A stretch of DNA of 64,000 nt from the NCBI RefSeq assembly GCF_002994745.2, contig NC_037092.1, forward strand, positions 5,756,501 through 5,820,500, written 5' to 3'. The stretch comes from Rosa chinensis. Taxonomy: Eukaryota > Streptophyta > Magnoliopsida > Rosales > Rosaceae. The stretch's first letter is position 1, and each line of letters starts with the position of its first letter. This document shows, one piece after another, positions 31,972 to 45,905 of this stretch. The translations under genes were made by a program, and so were the position numbers. The notes under the pieces were generated by a model, which saw only the letters and a list, made by a program, of their open reading frames with translations, was not told where the DNA came from and ran no database searches.

Positions 31972-33665
31972 TGTTAGCATTAAAGCCACCCTCAAGTGCA
32001 AGAGGTACAAGTTATAGAATAGGGGATTAAGTAAGGATGTCGAACCCACGAGGATTGGTGAATCCTTTCCTAGCTAGGGAAACCTAAGGAAAAACTAGAA
32101 GAATATGCAAATATACAATCACAAACAAAGGCTCACAAGTGAACCAAAGTTCATGGTGAGTATGTGCAAGATGGTGTGTAGAGATTTGATTTTGATTTTG
32201 AGATTGGTTTCTATTCAAATTGAAACAATGAAAGCGAGTAATATAAACTAAGCTAAACTAAACAAGTTGTTATCAAATGGATGGGAGTTAGGGCATCGGG
32301 TTTCACCTTTTGCCTCCCTTGCAAGTATTAAAGCAATTGAATATGAATGATGCAAAGCTAATTGTCCAACTACCCTCTTAGCATCCGGATAGGACTACTA
32401 AGGCTTAAACCCCTTTCATTTTATTAACTCTAACCGGATAAGTCTAGAGCTAACTACCTAGAGACAAATTCAATTACTGGATAGGTCTCAATCCTTTGCC
32501 CCTAAATGCATAAAGCTTAGAGTTTAGGTAACCAAGCAAGCAAACCAATCCTATCTCTAGGTGATTTTAGCTCACTACCCTCACATGCACACATGGTGTG
32601 CTTTCATGCTCCCTTTTTGCCTAAAGGTAATCAATCTCTAGGAAAAACTTCATGTCATGGCAAACACATAACTCAAATTGATTAGGTCTAAGTAATGCAT
32701 TCAACTATTGACTTAGCATGTGAGAATGACAACATGAATTTGCATCAATTTATAAACAAAAGCATCAATCCAAGCAAGTTTGGCTAGGGCTTTCAACCCT
32801 AGCCCCAACTAGTTCACTACTCACACATAGCTAGATACACAAACTTCAACATTCTATTAAACATCAAATACATAAAGAGATAAGGAGTAAAGGGTGACTA
32901 TTGATGATGCCGGAAGAGGTGGTGGAGATGGGTCTCCAAGAACATGATGTGGTGGTAGTCACCTCCTTCTCCTTGCTCCAAGCTCTTGATATTGGTAAGA
33001 ATAGTGAAATTTGGGATCTCTAAGATGAGTTGTGGTGTTGAGTGGTGAAGGAAATGGAGGATGTAGTGGTGGAAATGGAGGTTTTAGAGGTGGAGATGGT
33101 GGTTTTTGTGGTGGAGATGGTGGTCTCTTCTCTAGAGAGAAAAATGGATCTTGGATAGGATGAAGATAATTGAATGGAGTCAAGAATGCTGAATAATTGG
33201 TCTTTTGCCTCTTTTTGATCAGCTAGGTGTGTCATCTTTGGTCCCCAAGTGTGCAAGAGATGCTCTTACATCATTCTCCCCCAAATGTTCCCAAATTGGT
33301 AAGGTGATAAAAGGACAAGGTGTAGGGAGATATTTGAATTTCAAGTGATGGGAGATTGTCACCACCATGGTCCTCCTTTGCTGAAGAAAAGACCCTCCAT
33401 GAGTGGTGGCTCGCAGGAAAAGTTTGCCAGAAAAGTCACCGGAAAAATCGCCGGAAAAGTCGATTTGCAATTTTCTTCCAATCTCCGTGTCTTCTTCCCC
33501 TAGCTTCAAATCTCCACATTTCAAGCCTCAAATAGTCATTTTATTCTCAATGCAAGGTTTCCTACAAATAAAAGGAAATGGATTAAAAAAAGTAAAATAG
33601 CATGGAAGACAAATCAATTTTCATAATTATGGGGCACAATTGCGTAAGTAATTTGTGACTCAACA
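31972..33665 (-). repeat. Gypsy 3' LTR (1694 bp)
   Basis: Same length as its partner. At four of about six differing sites (near 32478, 33407, 33416 and 33430) this copy has T or A where the partner has the C or G of a CG dinucleotide. Confidence 0.93.
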
Positions 33666-34309
33666 AATACCCCCAAACTTGAATATTGCTTGTCCTCAAG
33701 CAAAAGCATTAACCCCAATCCGAAACATAACAAAACTAACACAACCTAATCCTTCCAACATTATCCTCAAAGAACACAATTTGCTCAAGGCTAGAAAATC
33801 AAGTCATATCTCAAAAGTTTATGAAGCTATGGGACAAATGCTAGAGTAGAATGTATGTCATGCCATGATTGTCACTTTGATGCACCAAAACCAAGCTTGC
33901 ACAACAAAACCGTGCTAACCATAAACTCACTAGATTTTCACTCTAATTTTCACACAAGTGTTTAAAGGTTAGCTACACTATCACTCAAACAATCTCATGC
34001 AAATGCCGCCATATGCTTGCTTTTCAATCTCATCTCCACGGGTCATGCACAAACCATCTTGGATCAAAAATGACTTTTATTAGGTTGTAATGAGGCTTAG
34101 GGCAAGGGGTTAAAGAAATGAAGTGGATAGGAAATCACAAATTCCAAGCAACTTAGCAAGCAACTCCCTTATTGAGATTTTACGAACTTAGGACCTTAAG
34201 ATGCTTCATATGATTCACTCTCTTAACCATTCCCCCAAACTTTAAACTAAAAACTATTTATTGATCAACTAGAGAAACTTTCTTTTTGGATTTTCTTTCT
34301 TTCTTTCTT

Positions 34310-34349
<40 letters not shown>

Positions 34350-35496
34350 CTTTCTTGACTTTCTTGAAATGTAAAGACAAATTACAATTGCACAACAAAC
34401 ATAATACTCCCCCACACTTATTTCTTTTCAAGTACCCCCAAACTTTGTTTCTTGAAGCATCTTGACATATACAATCTTACATTGCTCACTAAGAAAACTT
34501 GGAAAGGGTAAGGCTAGTGTTTAAGCTAGAAGGTAAGACATTTGTGGTGCAAAGAAATGAAAGGCTAACAAAAGGCACAAATTGGCAATCTAAGGATAAT
34601 CATCTTTTTAGGACAAGAGCTTATTTGGCCATGGTGGAATTCCTATTGTCTCAATCATTTCCGAGATGTATTCATGCTTGACAAAAGTTTTGAGAGATAT
34701 AAAGCAAGTTCTAGAGATACAATTCACAAAAGATGGAACACACATGAAGAATAAAGTGCTAAGAGCTATTGGATGCACTTTTATTAGGCTCAAAACTCAC
34801 ATTTGTGGTGCAAATAGTTCTCACAAATCTCATCATGCCAACCATATCTCAATGCATCAACTTGACAATCAAAGGTACCAATGAAGTTAAACATAAGTCC
34901 CATAACCTTTATTTGAAAAATTGAGTTCACAAAACATAGACATGCTTTCTATCCCTTTACAAATCAAGTTCAAGTTTCATCATAGGAGTTGGAAGGAACT
35001 CAACACAAACAAAACACACAATAACTAGAAACAACTAAAAGCTAAAAATAAATTTTTTTTTTTTTTTTAACAATTTGAATTTATTGAATTTAAACTAGAC
35101 CTTCCCCCCACACTTGAACTTAACATTGTCCTCAATGTTAAAAAGTGTTTTCTTGAAAGTTTTGCAATGAAAGAGTCAAGCATGGTAAGAAGGAGCATGC
35201 AAACTATCACAAAAACAAAGAAGTGATCGGAATTTAAACACAATGAAGTACATAAAGCAAGAAAAAGGTTTAGGAATGCTCCCCCTTGTAAACCATGAAG
35301 TTCATTCAATTCACCAACAATCACCAACATGCAAGGCTTTAAGCCCTTGCCTTCCAAGCTAAACTTTAATGGTGTCATTTCTTCAAGAATGGTTCCAAGG
35401 GTTTTCCTCCTCCTTCACTTGCATTATGAGCTTGGCTACCTCCAAGTAGGGCTTTGCTTTAAGGACTTCTAGCCGGTCCGTTGATTCTTCATTCAT
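33666..35496 (-). other. Gypsy 3' untranslated interior
   Basis: No domain recognised between the gag-protease stop and the polypurine tract. Contains a long T-run (about 34312-34344; A-run on the sense strand). This is where pol would lie in a full element. Confidence 0.6.
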
Positions 35497-38439
35497 TCAA
35501 GGGGGCTTCTTGAGACAACCATCTCCCTTGTTTACCTTCTTTGAACTTCCAAAGCAATCTCCCATGTCAACAAGTGCTCCCTTGAGCAATCCTCCAATTT
35601 GTTTCTTCTTCTTGATAGGGGTGAGGAGTGACTCAAAGCCTTGTGAACATGGTAAGACCGGAAGAGGTGCCCAAACTTCTTTCTTATTTTTCTCATCTCC
35701 CCTTACTCTTGCCTCTCCATAGTAACCCAAAAAATAGCATTCATTCATGTCATCTAGAATTTGAAGGGGAGGAAAGATTTGGAACTTGATTTTGTCTCCA
35801 AGTACCTTCATGCTCATGGTGCCTTTCTTCACATTAATCTTGACACCGGCAGTGGCCATGAAAGCTCTTCCAAAGATGATAGGAAGCTCATTGTCAACCA
35901 TGGGGGCTTCCTCCATGTCTAGGACTATAAAATCCACCGGTATCACAAACCTTGCAACATTGACAAGCACATTCTCCAAGATTCCTCTAGGATACCTCAC
36001 GCTTCTATCCGCCAATTGGAGAGTGATTGAAGTTGGTTTCAAAGCTCCTTCAAGACCAAGCTTCTTTAAAGCCGAATAGGGCATTAAATTGATACTTGCC
36101 CCAAGATCCATCAAGCAATTGTCAAAAGTAGTTTCTCCAATCTTGCTTGGAATAGTGAAGCTTCCCGGATCTTTGAGCTTTGGTGGAAGCTTTCTTTGAA
36201 TGATAGCACTCACTTCTTCACAAAGAGCCACTTGCTCATTTTCTTTGAACTTTTTCTTCTTCATGCACATATCCTTCAAGAACTTAGCATAAGATGGGAT
36301 TGTCTTCACGGCTTCAAGGAGTGGAATGTTTATATGAACCTTCTTGAACAAATCAATCATCTCCCTCAATTGGCTCTCTTTCTTGAGTTTTTTCTCTTGT
36401 TGCCATATAGCTTGAAGGTAAGGGAGAGACACTTCTTTATCTTGAACAATCTTCAAAGGAGGGTTGAAGGTGATACCTCTTTTGAATGGCCTTTCAATTA
36501 GAGTAGAAGGAGAGGCTTCATTATCATGAGTTCCAACCTTGGCATTGAAATTGTCCTTCAAGGCTTCTTCTTGCTTCTCATCGGCATAAGCATTCATCTT
36601 GTCATTCAAAGCTTCTTCTTCACCATCATTGAAGCCTAAGATGACTTCTCCATGTGACAACTCTCTTGCTTTCCCCTTTGATCTTCTTTCAAAACCGGGT
36701 GGCTCCCTTGGAGTTACATCTTCCTCATTGGTAGGCATGTACACATTGTTCTCCACTTGCCTTCCACTTCTCAAGGTGGTAATAGCTTTGGCTTCATGTC
36801 TTGGGTTAGTCTCTACTTGGCTTGGAAACACACCTTGCCTCCTTTGACTTAACTCACTAGCTAGTTGCCCCATTTGTACCTCAAGCTTGCTCACACTTTG
36901 TTGAATGACATTGATCTTCTCATCTTGCTTTGCTTGATTGTTCACAAAGGCCGCCATCATTTCTTCAAGGGTAGGTGCCTTTCTTGCTTCTTGAATTGGC
37001 ACCTGGGGTTGTTGTAGAGGTAGAGGTTGTTGAGGTGGTGCTTGATAAGGTGGTCTAGGAGCATGATAAGCATTGTTTGCTCCTTGATTGTTGAAGTGTG
37101 AGCTACTTGCACCTTGAAATCCACCTCCTTGCCTTTGGTAACCTTGACCTTGTTCACGGTTTTGATTCCCACCCCAACCAAAATTAGGGTGATTCCTCCA
37201 CCCGGGATTATAAGTGTTGCTATAAGGATCATTCTTTGGCCTTGTTTGGTTGCTGAGAAGATTGCATTGCTCTATCAATTCCGGGTACATGTCACTTTGT
37301 GAACACTCCGTTGTGCTATGGTACACACTTTCGCAAATCAAGCAAGCTTGCTCCATGGATTTGACTCCCAAACTAGGCTCCCGAATTTGGCTTGGTGATG
37401 CCATTTGATTGAAGGGTCTTCCTTGTGCTTGTAGAATCATGTCAAGTTTCTTTTGCATTTCTCCTTCTATCCGCTTCAACTCTTGTTGCATTTGAACACT
37501 TGGAATATCAACATTATACATGCCTCTCCTTTGCTCTTGCTCCCTCATAGGTACTTGTGCACTCTTCATCATCATTGGCTTTCTATCCGAGGCACTATCA
37601 TAGAGTTGAGAAGACTCACTCATTTCATCTAGGATCTTCATCGCTTCATCTTCGGTCTTGTTCATGAAACATCCCCCACAAGCATTGTCAACTCTCCTCC
37701 TTGTGTCTTGTGAAAGCCCCGTGTAGAAGGCACTTAGAACCGCTACCTTAGAGAGGCCATTATTGGGAACACCACCTTCTATATCCTTGAATCTCTCCCA
37801 TGTCTCATAGAATGACTCATTTGGTAGCTCTCGGAAGTTCATCAACTCATTCCTTAATGAATTAGACTTGTGAGGAGGGAAATAGAACTTGAGGAATACC
37901 CTTTGCATCTCTTCCCAAGTGTGGATACTACTTGGGGGAAGCTTGTACAACCATTTCTTAGCTTTGTCCTTCAATGAAAAGGGAAAGAGCCGAAGACGCA
38001 AGTTGCCTTCATCAATACCCAAAAGTTGAACGGTTGAGCATGCTTCATTGAACTCTTGGAGGTGCAAGTATGGCTCATTACTTGGCAAGCCAAAGAAGAG
38101 GGGTAAGTTTGCAATAGTCCCCGGCTTTATGTCAAAAGCAACGGCACATGGTGGAAGCACGATGCAACTTGGATGATTGGAGATTGTTGGTAAAGCGTAC
38201 TCCTTCATGGGGCGTGGTTCATCCATTGTGGGTATCCGGGCTATTTTAGCTTGCAACTCTTCTGCCAATTTCTTTATGAGATCAAGAGTTTCTTGCGGTA
38301 TCCGAGTTTCTTCACCACTATCTTCAAGAACTTGATCAATAGATATGTTGTCTCCACTTGGTGTGCTTGGAGATGATGGAGTGGAATATGTTGAATTGAT
38401 CCTTGGACTACTTATAGGTGATTCGTGAGACATAAACAC
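35497..38439 (-). CDS. Intact Gypsy gag-protease polyprotein (980 codons)
   Basis: One uninterrupted frame. Residues about 110-290 form a retrotransposon gag domain (LHLQEFNEACSTVQLLG, FPFSLKDKAKKWLY, WERFKDIEGGVPNNGL). A CCHC zinc knuckle (CLICESVYHSTTEC) follows at about residues 365-380. After Gln/Pro-rich and coiled-coil-like linkers lies a retroviral-type aspartic protease around residues 770-880, with the active-site loop LMDLGASINLM (DLG in place of DTG or DSG) and a downstream IIFGRAFM motif. The ORF ends without pol. The intact frame over nearly 3 kb in a young copy suggests recent selection for making gag. Its partner pol must come from elsewhere. Lineage is near Athila/Tat by my recollection of these motifs. 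Confidence 0.9.
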   Translation of the reverse strand: MFMSHESPISSPRINSTYSTPSSPSTPSGDNISIDQVLEDSGEETRIPQETLDLIKKLAEELQAKIARIPTMDEPRPMKEYALPTISNHPSCIVLPPCAVAFDIKPGTIANLPLFFGLPSNEPYLHLQEFNEACSTVQLLGIDEGNLRLRLFPFSLKDKAKKWLYKLPPSSIHTWEEMQRVFLKFYFPPHKSNSLRNELMNFRELPNESFYETWERFKDIEGGVPNNGLSKVAVLSAFYTGLSQDTRRRVDNACGGCFMNKTEDEAMKILDEMSESSQLYDSASDRKPMMMKSAQVPMREQEQRRGMYNVDIPSVQMQQELKRIEGEMQKKLDMILQAQGRPFNQMASPSQIREPSLGVKSMEQACLICESVYHSTTECSQSDMYPELIEQCNLLSNQTRPKNDPYSNTYNPGWRNHPNFGWGGNQNREQGQGYQRQGGGFQGASSSHFNNQGANNAYHAPRPPYQAPPQQPLPLQQPQVPIQEARKAPTLEEMMAAFVNNQAKQDEKINVIQQSVSKLEVQMGQLASELSQRRQGVFPSQVETNPRHEAKAITTLRSGRQVENNVYMPTNEEDVTPREPPGFERRSKGKARELSHGEVILGFNDGEEEALNDKMNAYADEKQEEALKDNFNAKVGTHDNEASPSTLIERPFKRGITFNPPLKIVQDKEVSLPYLQAIWQQEKKLKKESQLREMIDLFKKVHINIPLLEAVKTIPSYAKFLKDMCMKKKKFKENEQVALCEEVSAIIQRKLPPKLKDPGSFTIPSKIGETTFDNCLMDLGASINLMPYSALKKLGLEGALKPTSITLQLADRSVRYPRGILENVLVNVARFVIPVDFIVLDMEEAPMVDNELPIIFGRAFMATAGVKINVKKGTMSMKVLGDKIKFQIFPPLQILDDMNECYFLGYYGEARVRGDEKNKKEVWAPLPVLPCSQGFESLLTPIKKKKQIGGLLKGALVDMGDCFGSSKKVNKGDGCLKKPP

Positions 38440-38524
38440 CTATAAAATTTCAAAACAAAGGTAAGAAAATAAGTCAAAATACAAAAAGAAACCAAAAACA
38501 AGAAATTGAAAAATTCTGAAAACA

Positions 38525-38697
38525 GGGGAAACGACCGGTCGGCGACACTTGCCGACTGGTCGGTGAGCTTCTGACCCCTAAAATGACACTTGCCGACTGG
38601 TCGGAAATTTCCAACGACTGGTCGGTGAGACAAAAATCACACGAAATTAACACAAACGACTGGTCGGCGAAGACCAACGACTGGTCGGCAAACAAAG
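38525..38697. repeat. Repeated ACGACTGGTCGG words in the Gypsy leader
   Basis: CGACTGGTCGG or CGACCGGTCGG cores occur six times in about 165 bp between the primer-binding site and gag. The core is nearly self-complementary. Confidence 0.75.
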
Positions 38698-38762
38698 ATA
38701 AAATAAAAACAAGAAAAATTTCTAGCTAGTCCCTAAGGCTACCCAAGCTAGGGATTGGTTTT

Positions 38763-38794
38763 TCACACCAATCCCCGGCAACGGCGCCAAAAAC
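38763..38794 (-). other. Gypsy primer-binding site
   Basis: On the - strand, directly after the 5' LTR and a few bases, reads TTTTTGGCGCCGTTGCCGGG, the standard primer-binding site of many plant Gypsy elements. Confidence 0.8.
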
Positions 38795-38795
38795 T

Positions 38796-40489
38796 TGTTA
38801 GCATTAAAGCCACCCTCAAGTGCAAGAGGTACAAGTTATAGAATAGGGGATTAAGTAAGGATGTCGAACCCACGAGGATTGGTGAATCCTTTCCTAGCTA
38901 GGGAAACCTAAGGAAAAACTAGAAGAATATGCAAATATACAATCACAAACAAAGGCTCACAAGTGAACCAAAGTTCATGGTGAGTATGTGCAAGATGGTG
39001 TGTAGAGATTTGATTTTGATTTTGAGATTGGTTTCTATTCAAATTGAAACAATGAAAGCGAGTAATATAAACTAAGCTAAACTAAACAAGTTGTTATCAA
39101 ATGGATGGGAGTTAGGGCATCGGGTTTCACCTTTTGCCTCCCTTGCAAGTATTAAAGCAATTGAATATGAATGATGCAAAGCTAATTGTCCAACTACCCT
39201 CTTAGCATCCGGATAGGACTACTAAGGCTTAAACCCCTTTCATTTTATTAACTCTAACCGGATAAGTCTAGAGCTAACTACCTAGAGACAAATTCAATTA
39301 CCGGATAGGTCTCAATCCTTTGCCCCTAAATGCATAAAGCTTAGAGTTTAGGTAACCAAGCAAGCAAACCAATCCTATCTCTAGGTGATTTTAGCTCACT
39401 ACCCTCACATGCACACATGGTGTGCTTTCATGCTCCCTTTTTGCCTAAAGGTAATCAATCTCTAGGAAAAACTTCATGTCATGGCAAACACATAACTCAA
39501 ATTGATTAGGTCTAAGTAATGCATTCAACTATTGACTTAGCATGTGAGAATGACAACATGAATTTGCATCAATTTATAAACAAAAGCATCAATCCAAGCA
39601 AGTTTGGCTAGGGCTTTCAACCCTAGCCCCAACTAGTTCACTACTCACACATAGCTAGATACACAAACTTCAACATTCTATTAAACATCAAATACATAAA
39701 GAGATAAGGAGTAAAGGGTGACTATTGATGATGCCGGAAGAGGTGGTGGAGATGGGTCTCCAAGAACATGATGTGGTGGTAGTCACCTCCTTCTCCTTGC
39801 TCCAAGCTCTTGATATTGGTAAGAATAGTGAAATTTGGGATCTCTAAGATGAGTTGTGGTGTTGAGTGGTGAAGGAAATGGAGGATGTAGTGGTGGAAAT
39901 GGAGGTTTTAGAGGTGGAGATGGTGGTTTTTGTGGTGGAGATGGTGGTCTCTTCTCTAGAGAGAAAAATGGATCTTGGATAGGATGAAGATAATTGAATG
40001 GAGTCAAGAATGCTGAATAATTGGTCTTTTGCCTCTTTTTGATCAGCTAGGTGTGTCATCTTTGGTCCCCAAGTGTGCAAGAGATGCTCTTACACCATTC
40101 TCCCCCAAATGGTCCCAAATTGGTAAGGTGATAAAAGGACAAGGTGTAGGGAGATATTTGAATTTCAAGTGATGGGAGATTGTCACCACCATGGTCCTCC
40201 TTTGCTGAAGAAAAGACCCTCCATGAGTGGCGGCTCGCCGGAAAAGTTTGCCGGAAAAGTCACCGGAAAAATCGCCGGAAAAGTCGATTTGCAATTTTCT
40301 TCCAATCTCCGTGTCTTCTTCCCCTAGCTTCAAATCTCCACATTTCAAGCCTCAAATAGTCATTTTATTCTCAATGCAAGGTTTCCTACAAATAAAAGGA
40401 AATGGATTAAAAAAAGTAAAATAGCATGGAAGACAAATCAATTTTCATAATTATGGGGCACAATTGCGTAAGTAATTTGTGACTCAACA
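38796..40489 (-). repeat. Gypsy 5' LTR (1694 bp)
   Basis: Pairs with 31972-33665. Short - strand frames inside (including a repeated FSGDFSGD stretch) are identical or near-identical in both LTRs. They are LTR sequence, not genes. Confidence 0.93.
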
Positions 40490-42168
40490 GTTAACCGGTC
40501 CCTTTACTCTTCCCCGGAGGAGAAAAGCTTGACTGCAATGCCGCGTAGCTGTCATTGTCATTATGAGGCGTTGCCTTACCGCCTGCGATTGGTAGTGGAC
40601 CATAGACTCGTGGAGTCTAGACCCGTTTTGGTTTATTTTTTCCTTAGGAGATTTGACAAAGTATGGTGCCCGGAGGCTAGACAATGTGTTTACATAGTGT
40701 ACATGTAAATCATGCTTAATTGTATGAAGAACAAATAAGCATAGCAAGTAATTTTATGCGGATCTTATGGTCATGTAACATGCACAATCGATAGTGGCAA
40801 GTGTCATGGGTGTCCATATAAAATTTTGGGAGTAGCTCCCGGTGAATGGTATGAAGCATTGTGAACTTGGAACTTAATTAAAGCATATTAGATGTGTTTG
40901 AGCAAGTTAGGTTGTGTTCGAGCAAGTTAGGTGTAGTTGAGCGGGTAGGCGCTGTGCGAGCATGCGGGGCGTGACCCAAGTAAGTCGTGGCTATGCTCGA
41001 TACCCAAGCTAGTCGTAACCCGAGCATGTTTAATTTAAGTCATAAGTGTCTCAAGCTTCTAGACATGGCTTAGTTTGTTTAAGTGAGTGTCACATTGATT
41101 TAAGCATAGCATGTGTGTATAGCACGTACTAGTAGTAAAGTTGCTAATAACATTTTTTATATTGTTGTAAACATGCTTAGAGGTCATGAAGACATAAAGC
41201 ATGGAATATCTAGCATGATAGACGTACTAGTAATATTGACACATAGTGTACGCATGCTTAAAGTCATAGAAGCATGTAAATGCATGTCAAGTGAGATACA
41301 TTGTAGGCATGCTTAGAAATAGTAAAAGCATGGCATTGGCATGGCACTAGCTCATATTGAAAGAGCGTAAAGGAAGATATAATTACTTATCTTATGCTGA
41401 TTTGGAGCGAGTTGGAGTTGGAATTGATGTAAGTACCCAAATCATGTTGGAGTTGTCCAAGCATGATGCTCCATTGCTTTGGTTGGCCAACGGAGGGTGG
41501 CCAGTGATGGATGGCCAGCGGTGGATGGCCAGTGGAGGGTGGCCAGCGGTGTTGGCCAGCGATGGATGACTAGCGGAGGGTGGACAGCTGATGATGGCCA
41601 ACGGTGGATGGCCTGCGGAGTGGCACCCTAGCCGAACTATCTAGCAGAGGCCGCTGGTGCGTTGGGCTTTGCTAGCGGAGGATGTCCAGCGGAGGATGTC
41701 TAGCGGTGGATGGCTAGCGGAGGATGTCCAGCGGAGGCTGTCTAGCCATGGATGTCCAACGGTGGATGGCTAGCGGAGGATGTCTAGCCGTGGATGGCTG
41801 ACGCTTGAGCAGCAGGCTGATCAATTGGAGTTGCTCTTGTTGTGATTACTTCACACTTGGAGGAGCAGTGGTCGATGACGGAGTTTGATCGATGATCATA
41901 GTTTGCTACTTGGCCTCGTAGAGCATGACGACTCAGAGAAGTTTGATCACTTGATGCCAACAAGAGACTCATGGGTGCCCATCGGTATACTTCTGGGTGT
42001 CCAAAGTAAATAGGCAGCCAATAGTTTTTTTTTTTTTTTAGTGGTGTAGCGTTGACCAACCTTGAGTTGGCGTTTGACCAACCTTGATCAGAGTTGGTCG
42101 GCGTTGACTAGCCTTGATCGACGTTGACCGAAGTTCATGGTACATGACGAAGCCTTTGTGTTGGCCTC
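40490..42168 (-). other. Outer element interior, 5' side
   Basis: No coding domain. AT-rich with repeated CATGCTTA-type words (40990-41330), then a G-rich minisatellite, then GTTGACC/TTGATC repeats (42050-42130) leading to the primer-binding site. Confidence 0.5.
41480..41800. repeat. Degenerate GGATGGCCAGCGG minisatellite
   Basis: Units of about 13-20 bp (GATGGCCAGCGGTG, GAGGATGTCCAGCG, GGTGGATGGCTAGC) repeat about 20 times. Frames across it are fortuitous. Confidence 0.8.
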
Positions 42169-42184
42169 CCACAAACGGTGCCAA
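42169..42184 (-). other. Outer element primer-binding site
   Basis: Reads TTGGCACCGTTTGTGG on the - strand immediately after the 5' LTR, close to Gypsy primer-binding sites. Confidence 0.65.
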
Positions 42185-42667
42185 TGTTAATGTTAGTGAC
42201 CGAGAGATCTAATTAATGTAAAAAAGAAAGAGAGAGAGACACAAGAAGTATAGTGGTTCGTCTCCCGCCTTAGCAAGAGACTACGTCCACTTGAATGTTT
42301 AACTATGTGTGTTGGGCCTTGCGCCCAAGAGGATTACATGAGATGTAATGGGATGACTTCTAAGTGTGAGGAGGGGTCCCTTTTATAGGTAAGGGAACCC
42401 CTCCACTTTACATTTTCTTCCATGTGGGATGCTAAACCCATTATTCTAGTCTTTAGAAAACATGCTTGTGAAGGTAACTTGGCAAGGCCGGGAAGGTGTC
42501 TTCCCGGAGAGGTATTGGTCTCTTCCAACTACCGGGCGTAGCTTGGACATCCGACTACGTGATGCATGTCGCAATTAGGCCCCACCGTGGCTTGTGGGCC
42601 CCCCCTAAGAAGGTGTTACTTATGCTTGGTGACATAGAAAATAGCCTTGCTAGTAGAGGTATCTACA
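42185..42667 (-). repeat. Outer element 5' LTR (483 bp), with empty CACTA target site
   Basis: Starts TGTTAATG and ends ATCTACA, followed by TSD CAACG. Contains a single AAGAAGTATAGTGGTTC at 42243-42259, the unoccupied form of the CACTA insertion site in the other LTR. Confidence 0.88.
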
Positions 42668-43065
42668 CAACGATTCAGAAGATGATCTTTATATTGATGG
42701 AAAGCCTCGGATGTCTAGTTTATGATTCTTTGTACGGCTCATCTATATTATTTTTCTTGAAGAAGTTATAGCCGATTTAGTACAAGAAGGTAATGCTGCA
42801 CGTGAATCTGAGGTTGGACCAGAATTTATGTTTCAAGGCCGAAATCATACCGAGAAGCCCAAGGACGAGTTTGTGCTTCATATTCCAACTTAATATGGAC
42901 AAATGGCACAATGTGTATGGTTGGAATAAGTCATCAAGTTCAAGACCCAATAGGAAAACTCCACCTAAGTATGCTAACCCTAATGCTTTTAGGTTTTGGA
43001 TTTCCTACACAACAAGAAAGATGAATGCAACCTCTAAGCATATAAAAAGGAGATCAATCTGCAGC

Positions 43066-45704
<2,639 letters not shown>

Positions 45705-45905
45705 AGAGCAAGTCGACCCGTTGAGCTTGACCGGTCAAAACTATTCACTGCTTTTTTGCCTTGTATTTCCACTGTTGCCTCGTAAGTGACCATTCTTGAC
45801 ATTTTGTTAACAGTATCTGACCTGCCAACCTCAATAATGGAAATACAAGGCAAAAAAAGAAGTGAATAGTCTTAACCGGTCAAGCTCAACGGGTCGACTT
45901 GCTCT
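45705..45905. repeat. 201-bp inverted repeat with 67-bp arms (MITE or foldback)
   Basis: The arm 45705-45771 (AGAGCAAGTCGACCCGTTGA start) is the near-perfect reverse complement of 45838-45905, with a 66-bp spacer. A transcript would fold into a long hairpin. I see no convincing target duplication. Confidence 0.8.

Larger units (their letters stand above)
31972..40489 (-). mobile_element. Young Ty3/Gypsy gag-protease-only retrotransposon (TR-GAG type), nested
   Basis: Two 1694-bp LTRs (31972-33665 and 38796-40489) start TGTTAGCATT and end GACTCAACA. The target duplication is GTTAA (31967-31971 and 40490-40494). Next to the right LTR is the complement of TTGGCGCCGTTGCCGGGG, the typical Gypsy primer-binding site. 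Next to the left LTR is the complement of a purine tract (AGTTTGGGGGTATT). Only gag-protease is encoded; reverse transcriptase, RNase H and integrase are absent. I count about six LTR differences over 1694 bp, so insertion is recent. It lies inside the outer element interior. Confidence 0.93.
24726..42667 (-). mobile_element. Large non-coding LTR retrotransposon derivative (LARD-type), host of two nested insertions
   Basis: Direct LTRs (24726-29752, interrupted, and 42185-42667) start TGTTAATGTTAGTG and end GGTATCTACA. The 5-bp target duplication CAACG is at 24721-24725 and 42668-42672. A Gypsy-type primer-binding site (complement of CCACAAACGGTGCCAA, 42169-42184) adjoins the right LTR, so the element reads on the - strand. 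The interior (29753-31971 plus 40490-42184, about 3.9 kb after removing the nested element) has no retroviral domain, only minisatellites and low-complexity frames. It must have moved with proteins supplied by a relative. Nested inside are a CACTA element in the 3' LTR and a Gypsy element in the interior. Confidence 0.85.

Noticed and set aside
32959..33524. Short frames (Pro-rich; FSGDFSGD repeat) occurring again at 39783-40348
   Set aside because: They lie in the two Gypsy LTRs and are duplicated because the LTRs are.
38525..38697. CRISPR-like array (repeated CGACTGGTCGG words)
   Set aside because: Repeat words are too short, spacing is irregular and the host is a plant; they belong to a retrotransposon leader.
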